DNA of 15,480 nucleotides from JACQCF01 sp043742785 (GTDB taxonomy: Bacteria; Omnitrophota; Gorgyraeia; Zapsychrales; Fredricksoniimonadaceae): positions 1 through 15,480 of the forward strand of contig JAYTXU010000049.1 of the NCBI GenBank assembly GCA_043742785.1. The letters run 5' to 3'. The position numbers were made by a program, and so were the translations under genes. Positions 5,620 to 12,333 of the stretch are shown piece by piece. The notes below the pieces were generated by a model. The model had not been told where the DNA came from. It saw only the letters and a program-made list of their open reading frames with translations, and made no database searches. The first letter of the stretch is position 1. Each line of letters starts with the position of its first letter.

Positions 5620-6347
5620 TTCCGCTTCCCCAAATAAGTCCGTTCAAAAATCTTATTAAGCACTTCTTCTTTATCGAATTCCTTAGAAGCAAATCCAAAT
5701 TTATCCCTCATTATGCCAGGTAAAGCCTTGTATAACGAAAATAAAGCATCGTTATGCCCCGTTGCTAAATCATAAAAAAGAAATCCTGACATTTCTATAA
5801 TACGCTCATCTTCTGGTCGACGTTTATCCTTACCTTTTGCATGACTATCCGAAGGGATAAAAGTTTTAACATGGTTGCTTTTCTTAGCAATGATTGGTAC
5901 ATAATACGCTTTAAAACCTTTATTTTCTTTTTGCTCCAAAGCCAATTTCAATTCATCATAAATCTTTGGAAGATGTTGGCCTGTTACAGTATTAAATTTA
6001 TTCTTAATTTCAGCGACAATCTTTAGCTTCTCACAACGCACATCACCACGCTCACCAATAAGCAATTTTTCCCAACCGTCAATACCACCAATTATAGATT
6101 CATGGAATTCACCAATCGCTTGCTCAAGACCTTTGTTAATTTGACGAACTTTTTCAGACTCAATCCATTCCGCATATGTGCCACCTTTAGAAATTTGGCT
6201 AAATAAAGCTAGAAACGGGTCAAGCATGTTCCTGTCTAAATTGTTGTCAACTTTAGAAATAACAACTTTGGCTTTCTTAACAACTTTTCCTACAGCATCA
6301 ATCAATTTGTCATCGGAAATAAAAGGAACTATTCGTTTCTGTGCCAT
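5616..6347 (-). CDS. Type II restriction endonuclease, Eco47II-like family
   Basis: This 243-aa protein matches my memory of the Eco47II restriction enzyme family in length and in several blocks: IVPFISDDKLIDAVGKVV near the start, NMLDPFLALF (40-49), RQINKGLEQAIGEFHESIIG (69-88), DGWEKL, KIVAEIKNKFNTVTGQHL (109-126) and FIPSD. The IVAEIKNK segment carries the E113-x-K115 half of a PD-(D/E)xK active site, with D90 a candidate for the acidic partner. Eco47II is known to cut GGWCC and Sau96I GGNCC, so this enzyme probably cuts a GGNCC-type site. It has its own promoter (6368-6397), a GGGGGA ribosome site and an ATGA overlap with the methyltransferase. The nuclease gene comes first, so delayed nuclease expression must depend on another control, possibly the methyltransferase HTH. 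Confidence 0.85.
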   Translation of the reverse strand: MAQKRIVPFISDDKLIDAVGKVVKKAKVVISKVDNNLDRNMLDPFLALFSQISKGGTYAEWIESEKVRQINKGLEQAIGEFHESIIGGIDGWEKLLIGERGDVRCEKLKIVAEIKNKFNTVTGQHLPKIYDELKLALEQKENKGFKAYYVPIIAKKSNHVKTFIPSDSHAKGKDKRRPEDERIIEMSGFLFYDLATGHNDALFSLYKALPGIMRDKFGFASKEFDKEEVLNKIFERTYLGKRK

Positions 6348-6367
6348 ACCTATCCCCCTTGAGGATT

Positions 6368-6397
6368 ATTATAGGCACAAGTCCTTTCCATTGTCCA
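6368..6397 (-). promoter_or_regulatory. Promoter of the restriction-modification operon
   Basis: On the minus strand TGGACA (complement of 6392-6397), an 18-bp spacer and TATAAT (6368-6373) lie just upstream of the nuclease start at 6347, in the 65-nt gap after the membrane protein gene. This makes the R-M pair an independent transcription unit. Confidence 0.6.
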
Positions 6398-6412
6398 TTC
6401 TGTATCAATAAA

Positions 6413-7033
6413 TTATAATTCTAAGAATTGTAAGAATAATTCTCTAGCGTAATGCTTTGCGAATCGATTCATACGGTATAACGCAATCAGAGCCACGACT
6501 AATAAAAATAAAATAATTTTGTAACTACAAAGTTCACTAAAAACAGAACATCCAATAAGAGTTACCATAGCCGCCGCAATTCCCCTGTTCATCCCATAAT
6601 AACTATTAAAAATATCTATCCGTTCTGTACGATTTTGATTAATAAGCATTATGTACACCTGACGAGTAAGACTACTCCACTCATTAACACCGACTTCATC
6701 CAAATTTATTTTTACATCGATTTTTGAATGTATTAATTTTACTAACTTCTCTGATTGAGAAACAGTAAGTAAATTACCCTTCTTTTGCCTTACCCAATCC
6801 GATGGCATTCCTCCATGGAATTTCCACCAAACATTTTCAACAAAATTTCCAATTGCTTGGATAATTTGACCTGTAGTGTACGCCAGAATTAATACCAGAC
6901 CAAAATCCCCCACAGATAAAGAATTATTAAATAGGATGTTCTTCAAATTAGGAAATAAGATTGAAACCCCCAATAAAACAATCGTCCCTGGCAAAACAAT
7001 GCCTGCAAATTCATAAAAACTAAGTGATTTCAT
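6413..7033 (-). CDS. Integral membrane protein paired with the MBL protein
   Basis: I do not recognise a named family. The 206-aa protein has four predicted membrane segments at about 8-28 (EFAGIVLPGTIVLLGVSILF), 42-64, 150-167 (the start of GIAAAMVTLIGC) and 172-187. The soluble part, about 65-148, sits between segments 2 and 3 and contains WWKFHGGMPSDWV. There is no signal peptide. Its ATG follows the MBL stop codon by 2 nt (TAAGAATG), with no Shine-Dalgarno of its own, so the two are probably translated together. Such a compact multi-pass partner next to a nucleotide- or nucleic-acid-processing enzyme is a common layout for membrane-damaging effectors of anti-phage systems. That role is an inference. 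A transporter or a membrane anchor for the MBL protein are alternatives. Confidence 0.75.
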   Translation of the reverse strand: MKSLSFYEFAGIVLPGTIVLLGVSILFPNLKNILFNNSLSVGDFGLVLILAYTTGQIIQAIGNFVENVWWKFHGGMPSDWVRQKKGNLLTVSQSEKLVKLIHSKIDVKINLDEVGVNEWSSLTRQVYIMLINQNRTERIDIFNSYYGMNRGIAAAMVTLIGCSVFSELCSYKIILFLLVVALIALYRMNRFAKHYARELFLQFLEL

Positions 7034-7035
7034 TC

Positions 7036-7842
7036 TTATACCCCAACACTAACATCTGCAAAAATATGCCATCCTGTAATTGCTTCTTGAATACGGATAG
7101 TGCCATCATTGCGTGTCGTTAGAACTTTTCTAGAATCATTCCCATTCAATCTTATCCCTGTAGCATGTGGGCTATAATCGACATCTTGTGTATCATGCAT
7201 TATTGACTTGTCCGAAATAATGATTATTTCTGGTTTGCACAACTTAAAAACATCAGGCTCATACCCATCTATACGGCCATGATGTGACGCTACAAACACA
7301 TTGACCATCTTTAATAACTCACAAAATTCAGCATTCAGGAGAAATTTCTTCCACCCAGCAACGGTCATGTCACCAGGAAAAACAATACCCATTTTATTGT
7401 AAATAACAAAAGTAACGACACTCAAACTGTTTTCATCTTGGAAATCGCTTACGCTATGTGAAAATGTTTTAACTGTTGCCCCACCCCAATCTATTGAAAT
7501 TGGTGATGTGTACAAATCAATCATTTCACATGCTTTTTCTATTCCAGCTCCCATACCAAATTCTTCTTTAGCTTCCTTTACCCACGCAGAAGTTATATAT
7601 TGATTTTTTGTAAGCGACAATGGCTTACATTTTTCATAGACATTGGGTAAATCTGAAACATGGTCTTCATCCAAATTTGTAATGGTAAGATTTGTTAATT
7701 TTATTCCATTTTGCACTAACCATGAAGACGGCCTCCAATTTGTGCTGGTATTATGTCCACAATCCATAAGCATTGTCGTGCCATTGGGGAATTTAATTAG
7801 ACTACATGCACCATGTTCAACATCAAAAATTGTAATTTCCAT
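7036..7842 (-). CDS. ComEC-like metallo-beta-lactamase-fold protein with altered metal motif
   Basis: The start is the ATG at 7840-7842 (MEITIFDVEH), because GGGGG lies 8 nt upstream. The frame is open 24 codons earlier, but those overlap the repressor gene. The 268-aa product has the ComEC/Rec2 MBL order: FDVEHGACSLIKFPNGTTML (6-25) with DCGH (27-30), the metal loop TNLDEDHVSDL (55-65), FPGD (D158), ASHHGR (H187, H188) and a C-terminal block KPEIIIISDKS...YSPHATG. The canonical HxHxDH is NxDxDH here (N56, D58, D60, H61), so one metal site is probably changed. There is no signal peptide or membrane span, unlike ComEC itself. It lies between the repressor (40 nt upstream) and the membrane protein. 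The substrate is unknown; phosphodiesterase or nuclease activity is likeliest for the fold. Confidence 0.82.
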   Translation of the reverse strand: MEITIFDVEHGACSLIKFPNGTTMLMDCGHNTSTNWRPSSWLVQNGIKLTNLTITNLDEDHVSDLPNVYEKCKPLSLTKNQYITSAWVKEAKEEFGMGAGIEKACEMIDLYTSPISIDWGGATVKTFSHSVSDFQDENSLSVVTFVIYNKMGIVFPGDMTVAGWKKFLLNAEFCELLKMVNVFVASHHGRIDGYEPDVFKLCKPEIIIISDKSIMHDTQDVDYSPHATGIRLNGNDSRKVLTTRNDGTIRIQEAITGWHIFADVSVGV

Positions 7843-7882
7843 AACAACTACCCCCCTCTGGCAAAATAATACCCTGCTACTG

Positions 7883-8506
7883 TTAATTAAAATTTGGTAT
7901 CGATGTAACCACAATCCCTTGAACCAAAAAATCTTTTGTTAAAATAATAGGCTTATGTACAGGGTTTGTAGAGTTTGGTTTCAAGATAACTGTCCCTCCA
8001 GCCCTATTGAATTCTTTTACCGTAGCTTCTCCATCAATAACAGCTACAATATTTTCACCGTCTCTAGCATCTGGTTGTTGGCGAACTAGGACGAAATCTC
8101 CATCGCTAATTCCTGCCTTATCCATAGAGTCACCCTTTGCACGTAAGAAAAAATACTTGTGTGGAGGTCGGGCAAGTCTTACAGATACAGGAAAAAACGC
8201 CTTGGTATTCTCTTCCGCAAAGATTGGCATGCCACAAGCGACCGCCCCTACCAAAGGCACATTTACTGTTTGATTTACTAATTCTTCGTTAGGATTATCA
8301 ATGAGCTGAAATGAGCCATCATTGGTTTTCTTTATGACTTTCTTATCAATCAAACTTTTAATAAGCAAAGACACTGAACGGGGGGAACGATAATCTAGAA
8401 CTCGCATCAACTCACGTACTGAAGGAATCTTTCCTTGATGGACTAAGAAATTCCTAATACCTCTGACCGCTTCAAGTTCTTTTGGAGTTAAGGATTTTTT
8501 GACCAT
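7883..8506 (-). CDS. LexA/UmuD-like self-cleaving repressor (S24 peptidase)
   Basis: This 207-aa protein has the LexA layout. Residues 1-70 are a winged helix (LTPKELEAVRGIRNFLVHQG, PSVRELMRVLDYRSPRSVS). A linker carries the cleavage region VPLVGAVACGMPI, with the scissile bond predicted at C91-G92. The catalytic domain has Ser127 in GDSM and Lys164 in ATVKEF. Cleavage at Cys-Gly rather than Ala-Gly is the UmuD arrangement. By family, RecA filaments on single-stranded DNA would trigger self-cleavage and derepression. The gene heads a probable operon with the MBL and membrane protein genes, so it likely couples them to DNA damage. Its promoter carries a 7-bp inverted repeat (8508-8533) and lies so close to the ATG that the message should be leaderless. 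Whether it also controls int or xis is not visible. Confidence 0.92.
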   Translation of the reverse strand: MVKKSLTPKELEAVRGIRNFLVHQGKIPSVRELMRVLDYRSPRSVSLLIKSLIDKKVIKKTNDGSFQLIDNPNEELVNQTVNVPLVGAVACGMPIFAEENTKAFFPVSVRLARPPHKYFFLRAKGDSMDKAGISDGDFVLVRQQPDARDGENIVAVIDGEATVKEFNRAGGTVILKPNSTNPVHKPIILTKDFLVQGIVVTSIPNFN

Positions 8507-8507
8507 G

Positions 8508-8541
8508 CATACACTATAATACAGTTGTGTATGTATTGCAA
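8508..8541 (-). promoter_or_regulatory. Promoter and operator of the LexA-like gene
   Basis: On the minus strand TTGCAA (8536-8541), a 17-bp spacer and TATAGT (8513-8518) form a sigma-70 promoter ending 6 nt before the start codon. CATACAC and GTGTATG (8508-8514 and 8527-8533) are a perfect inverted repeat with a 12-bp gap, about two helical turns centre to centre, covering the -10 and the spacer. This is the expected position for an autorepressor operator. It is not the E. coli CTGT-N8-ACAG box nor the Bacillus GAAC-N4-GTTC box. Confidence 0.72.
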
Positions 8542-8619
8542 GATTTTTATTTATAGGTACGGCTTAGGCAGGAACTTACTTGCTTGGATTTTACAGAATC
8601 CGTCGATAGATTAATATTT

Positions 8620-8964
8620 TTACATCCTAATAACGCTGGAACCAACAGGATATTTCTTAGCGTTCTTGATAATCTTATTCTTTATTGCATCACTTAAATC
8701 AACCATAAGCACATCGCTTAAATCTAACAAATAAATAGCCACATCAGCCAATTCTTCTTTAATCTTTTCTAACTCTTCTGGCTTAAAACTTCCACGTGAT
8801 TCTTCTTCGGTAACCCATTGAAAGTGTTCCATCAGTTCCGAAACCTCAATAGCTAATGACATGCTCAAATTCTTTGGGGAATGGACTTTCTCCCATTTAC
8901 GTTCGCTTATAAACGCCCTTATCCTGGCTTTTAAATCTCCTATGGTTACATCATTATCCGCCAT
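8620..8964 (-). CDS. MazG-like nucleotide pyrophosphohydrolase (dCTPase/RS21-C6 type)
   Basis: The start is the ATG at 8962-8964 (MADNDVTI), with GAGG 7 nt upstream. An ATG two codons earlier is too close to the Shine-Dalgarno. The 114-aa all-alpha protein would hydrolyse NTPs or dNTPs to the monophosphate and pyrophosphate. It has the family pattern IRAFISERKWEKVHSPKNLS, then LAIEVSELMEHFQW with the metal-binding E-x-x-E, then EELADVAIYLLDLSD with E-E-x-x-D, and a C-terminal NAKKYP motif. The length fits single-domain DCTPP1-like enzymes. It is the outermost gene beside attR, and the right arm-type site lies in its leader. In a mobile element it may clear abnormal dCTP or lower the nucleotide pool during phage attack; neither is shown here. 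Confidence 0.9.
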   Translation of the reverse strand: MADNDVTIGDLKARIRAFISERKWEKVHSPKNLSMSLAIEVSELMEHFQWVTEEESRGSFKPEELEKIKEELADVAIYLLDLSDVLMVDLSDAIKNKIIKNAKKYPVGSSVIRM

Positions 8965-8979
8965 TACCATTCCTCTTTA

Positions 8980-9000
8980 AATTGTGACAAATTTGTGACT
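8980..9000. repeat. Right arm-type site (probable integrase arm binding)
   Basis: AATTGTGAC-AAATT-TGTGACT, the same arrangement and orientation as 275-295 (18 of 21 identical). It lies about 120 bp inside the right core. The rest of the gap 9001-9119 holds no gene. It has a GC-containing hairpin, CGTCGAT-AAA-ATCAACG at 9061-9077 (one G-T pair), which could be part of the recombination site. Confidence 0.6.
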
Positions 9001-9119
9001 CAAGCAAGTATTCTTAACCATTACGTCCCATTAAATAACTTCACATGAATTTCATTTCATCGTCGATAAAATCAACGTACAGTAATGTATTTTGCTGGCA
9101 CTTAGGAATCGACATTGCA

Positions 9120-9158
9120 TTTCGAGACCGCCGCATTCGACCACTCTGCCACCTCTCC
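9120..9158 (-). pseudogene. Displaced 5' half of the native tRNA-Ser (attR)
   Basis: On the minus strand this reads GGAGAGGTGGCAGAGTGG and continues through the D arm to the anticodon arm GGTCTCGAA, then stops resembling tRNA. It is the 5' half of a class II tRNA-Ser and differs at four places from the half now in use (9135, 9139, 9140, 9147 against 179, 183, 184, 191). The core 9120-9134 equals 164-178. Its 5' end lies 3 nt after the stop codon of the glycosyltransferase gene, so before insertion the tRNA followed that gene directly. Without a 3' half it cannot fold or mature. Confidence 0.88.
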
Positions 9159-9161
9159 TAC

Positions 9162-11033
9162 TTAAACCATCTTCTTTAAAATATAAATACTCTGCTCAGA
9201 ATTTTGAATTCTTTTAATTACTTTAAACAAATTTCCATAAAGAAGATTGTCATTAAATAAAGTACCATTACTAGAATGATACAAGATTATATCAAAATCT
9301 AATAACTTTAGACTATTTTGTCTCATAATAAAGTTCTCAAAAATAACCACCTCTGTTTCTTTATCAAACTTTTGAGGATATGGAATAATCTGAAGAAGAC
9401 TAGGAGAAAAATGATACTTATGAAAATAAAAATCAATTCTAAGATATGGATAAGTTTGACCCAATATTAAAAGACGTTTATTTTGATATCCCTGGCTTAA
9501 ATATTTGATAGCCTCCTCATAAGGATAGGTGTACTCTGCAATATCTATCTTTGGAGAACCCCAATTAGATTTCCTAGCTCCATCCCAATGAATAGGTAAC
9601 AAGAAATAATTAGATATCAATAAACCAATAATAAGCACATAGCGCTGATACTTTCTAAGAACAACAATAAATTGGACTGCAGTGATCACAAAAAATGGCA
9701 TAAAGTAAAGATTCCAACGGGAATACCCAACAAAATCCGCATGATGATAGATAATAAAAAAGAAGGTTGTACTTAAAAATAAACTAATAAAAAACCAGAA
9801 AACCAACCTATCTTTCTTAAACAATATTGAAAAACCTGCCACACCTATCAACACAAACAAACCCATCTGATTAAACAAAGATTGAATAAGAATATAATAA
9901 TTTGAGAAATCTGAAAGATTAGACCATTGCATCCCATACGGACTTTGATCTTGAAACAAAGTTCTAAAAAACAAGTAAATTAATAAAGGCATCAAAAACA
10001 AAACTTCTATTAACAATTCCCTAAAAACACCCATCAATTGAACTTTAAAATCAAGTGTAAACATCATCTGATAAACCAACCTAAAACCTATAAAAACCAT
10101 ACAAAAAACAAAAACAGTTTCTTTTAAAAAAGGAATTAGTAAAAGACAATACCAGGATGGCCTTAGTTTTAATTCATCGATCTTCAAGGTAATTAATGCC
10201 CTGCTATCCATTAAACAAAGGGTCATCAATGCCATGACCGGCATTTCTAAATACATTAAAGAACTATAAAAATAAATTAACGGCAATGTTGCAAAGGCAA
10301 ACGAGAATAAGATTGAAAAGAATTTATCTTTTGTATTATTGAATATTTTATAAAAAACTGCGGTAGCCATTATAAGACATGATAAAAACGGTAGGATTCT
10401 ATGTAACACAACATCTGAATATGGAGCAAGAAAGACAAAGAATAAAGCTATCCATCTTTCAACAAAAGGATAACGTAGAGCATGGACGGTTAATTGTCCA
10501 AAACCACTACAATGTAACAATGAAATTCCAAATATAATAACAAGAAAGGCAACAATAAGAATAGGAATATTCTTAACCCAATCTCTTAAATTATGTTTTT
10601 GAATAATACAAACTAATCCGCCTAAAATCAATACAAATAGAACAACCGCAATAAACCAGGGAATAAAAAAAACATGTGCGTCATTCCAGAAATCGTAAGT
10701 CAAATAATGTAACAGCTGTAAAACCACGCCAATATGATAATCTTCATCCCCCCGCCATGATATATCACTCCTTAAAGACTTAACATTAACAACAGCTATC
10801 AAAACCCATAATATAATAAGTGATGTTATTGATTCGAATTTAAAATTAATGCGGATATTAGAAGAAACAGACCAAGCCCAAAAAATACCAAGAACAAATA
10901 ACAAGAAAAAAGAAATCAACCGAAACTGGAAAAGATTAAAAACATTACAATAGGGTGAAAGAAGATAAGCTAATGAAAAGAAAAAGAATAAAAAGGCAAA
11001 AACATTTTTCTTAATGAAGAATTTTAAGAACAT
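9162..11033 (-). CDS. GT-C type membrane glycosyltransferase (PMT/ArnT-like)
   Basis: This 623-aa protein has about a dozen membrane segments spread over residues 1-460 and a soluble C-terminal domain of about 150 residues. The first extracytoplasmic loop carries SWRGDEDYHIG with D96-E97, matching the acidic motif by which GT-C enzymes (GT39, GT83 and relatives) act on polyprenyl-phosphate sugars at the outer face of the inner membrane. A Lys-Glu-rich turn (LIPFLKETVF) in the middle also fits. The exact donor and acceptor are unknown; glycosylation of surface proteins or pilins is a possibility given the pilin cluster upstream. Its ATG overlaps the end of serS by about 10 nt. A strong bias to AT-rich codons (many Phe and Ile) is typical for such a protein and is not evidence of transfer. 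Confidence 0.75.
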   Translation of the reverse strand: MFLKFFIKKNVFAFLFFFFSLAYLLSPYCNVFNLFQFRLISFFLLFVLGIFWAWSVSSNIRINFKFESITSLIILWVLIAVVNVKSLRSDISWRGDEDYHIGVVLQLLHYLTYDFWNDAHVFFIPWFIAVVLFVLILGGLVCIIQKHNLRDWVKNIPILIVAFLVIIFGISLLHCSGFGQLTVHALRYPFVERWIALFFVFLAPYSDVVLHRILPFLSCLIMATAVFYKIFNNTKDKFFSILFSFAFATLPLIYFYSSLMYLEMPVMALMTLCLMDSRALITLKIDELKLRPSWYCLLLIPFLKETVFVFCMVFIGFRLVYQMMFTLDFKVQLMGVFRELLIEVLFLMPLLIYLFFRTLFQDQSPYGMQWSNLSDFSNYYILIQSLFNQMGLFVLIGVAGFSILFKKDRLVFWFFISLFLSTTFFFIIYHHADFVGYSRWNLYFMPFFVITAVQFIVVLRKYQRYVLIIGLLISNYFLLPIHWDGARKSNWGSPKIDIAEYTYPYEEAIKYLSQGYQNKRLLILGQTYPYLRIDFYFHKYHFSPSLLQIIPYPQKFDKETEVVIFENFIMRQNSLKLLDFDIILYHSSNGTLFNDNLLYGNLFKVIKRIQNSEQSIYILKKMV

Positions 11034-12298
11034 TTAATAATATCAATCCCACCCATATAGGGACGCAAGACTTCAGGGATAATCACATTCCCGTCCTTGG
11101 TTTGATAGTTCTCTAGGATAGCAACCATGGTACGCGGCAAGGCAACGCCAGAACCGTTAAGAGTATGCACAAAGCCTTTTTTCTTGCCATCCTTGCCCTT
11201 ATAAGCAATATTGGCTCTACGCGCTTGGAAATCTTCAAAATTAGAACAGCTAGAAGCCTCCAACCATTTATCAAGACCAGCTGCATAAACTTCAATATCA
11301 TAACATTTGGCAGCAGCAAAGCTCATATCTCCACTTGCCAGCAACAGAACACGATAAGGTATGCCTAAAATCTCAAAAACTCTACGCGCATTACCAAGCA
11401 AGGTTTCCAACTCTTGATAAGAATCTTCTGGTTTAACAAATTTAACCAACTCAACCTTATCAAATTGATGAATTCTCACTAACCCGCGAGTATCCTTGCC
11501 ATAAGAACCTGCTTCACGTCGAAAACATGTTGTATAAGCTGTATAATAAATAGGCAATTCTTCTTCTAAAAGAATTTCATCTCGATGAATATTTGTAACT
11601 GGAACTTCTGCTGTTGGAATTAAATATAAATCATCAGCCTGCACATGATACATATCCTCTTTCATTTTAGGCAATTGACCTGTACCAGTCATCGATGCCG
11701 CATTGACGAGCACTGGAGGAGACATTTCACGATACCCATGCTCTCTCGTATGCAAATCCAGCATAAAATTGTATAAAGCACGCTCTAAGCGGGCTCCCAA
11801 ACCTTTATAAAGAATAAAATTAGAACCACTGAGTTTTGTTCCGCGTTTAAAATCGATAATATCTAGGCTCTCAGAAATTTCAATATGCGTCTTAGGTTTA
11901 AAATCAAAGGTTGGCACATTCCCCCATCGAGCCACCTCTTTATTCAAATCAGGTCCGCCAACAGGAACTGAAGAATGAGGAATATTTGGAATCATCATCA
12001 AAATTTGATTAATCTCTTCTTCTGTTCTTTTAATAGCAGGTTCCATCGCATCAATTTGAGAAGCAATAACCTTCATAGAAGCAATCTTTAACTTAGGATC
12101 TGTTTTATCTCTCAGCATCCGAGTAATTTCTTCATTAGCAGTATTCTTTTGAGACTTTAAATCATCTAATTCCATAATCAAAGCACGTCGATTAGAATCT
12201 AACACAGAAAGACGAGCCAAGTCCACTTGAACTCTTTTAGCCTCTAGGCCTGCTTTAACTTTATCAAAATTTTCACGAATAAATCTTAAATCTAACAT
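11024..12298 (-). CDS. serS: Seryl-tRNA synthetase
   Basis: This 424-aa class II synthetase charges tRNA-Ser with serine in the cytoplasm. The N-terminal part starts MLDLRFIRENFDKVKAGLEA and forms the long antiparallel coiled coil (about 25-100) that grips the long variable arm of tRNA-Ser. The catalytic core has MTGTGQLPK (203-211), TAEVPVTN (229-236), motif 2 CFRREAG (258-264) and motif 3 NGSGVALPRT (381-390). AAGGGG lies 8 nt before the ATG. The length is usual for bacterial SerRS. It sits 35 nt after the last pilin frame and overlaps the glycosyltransferase gene. Before the element inserted, a tRNA-Ser gene ended the same cluster. Confidence 0.98.
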   Translation of the reverse strand: MLDLRFIRENFDKVKAGLEAKRVQVDLARLSVLDSNRRALIMELDDLKSQKNTANEEITRMLRDKTDPKLKIASMKVIASQIDAMEPAIKRTEEEINQILMMIPNIPHSSVPVGGPDLNKEVARWGNVPTFDFKPKTHIEISESLDIIDFKRGTKLSGSNFILYKGLGARLERALYNFMLDLHTREHGYREMSPPVLVNAASMTGTGQLPKMKEDMYHVQADDLYLIPTAEVPVTNIHRDEILLEEELPIYYTAYTTCFRREAGSYGKDTRGLVRIHQFDKVELVKFVKPEDSYQELETLLGNARRVFEILGIPYRVLLLASGDMSFAAAKCYDIEVYAAGLDKWLEASSCSNFEDFQARRANIAYKGKDGKKKGFVHTLNGSGVALPRTMVAILENYQTKDGNVIIPEVLRPYMGGIDIIKCS

Positions 12299-12333
12299 AA
12301 ATCAAACCCCTTAAATTTTATGTTTCTGAAATG

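Larger units (their letters stand above)
164..9134. mobile_element. Integrative element with defence cargo, inserted in tRNA-Ser
   Basis: The element is bounded by a 15-nt direct repeat within tRNA-Ser sequence. A tyrosine integrase gene lies next to the left end, an AlpA-like excisionase follows, and matched arm-type repeats lie near both ends. The gene order (right to left) is MazG-like pyrophosphohydrolase, LexA-like repressor, MBL protein, membrane protein, restriction endonuclease, C5 methyltransferase, RHH protein, serine recombinase, 113-aa unknown, winged-helix protein, hairpin array, excisionase, integrase. All genes point toward the integrase end. No relaxase or virion genes are seen, so self-transmission is unlikely. 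A satellite, a mobilisable element or a simple genomic island are the options. Confidence 0.88.

Noticed and set aside
7843..7914. 24-residue N-terminal extension of the MBL protein
   Set aside because: It overlaps the end of the LexA-like gene, has no ribosome site, and the GGGGG 8 nt before the ATG at 7842 marks a better start.
9120..9158. Second complete tRNA-Ser gene
   Set aside because: Only the 5' half to the anticodon is present. No variable arm, T arm or 3' acceptor strand follows, so it is the displaced half left by integration.
11113..11368. Open frames inside serS on both strands
   Set aside because: They are shadows of the synthetase reading frame with no ribosome site or protein-like features.
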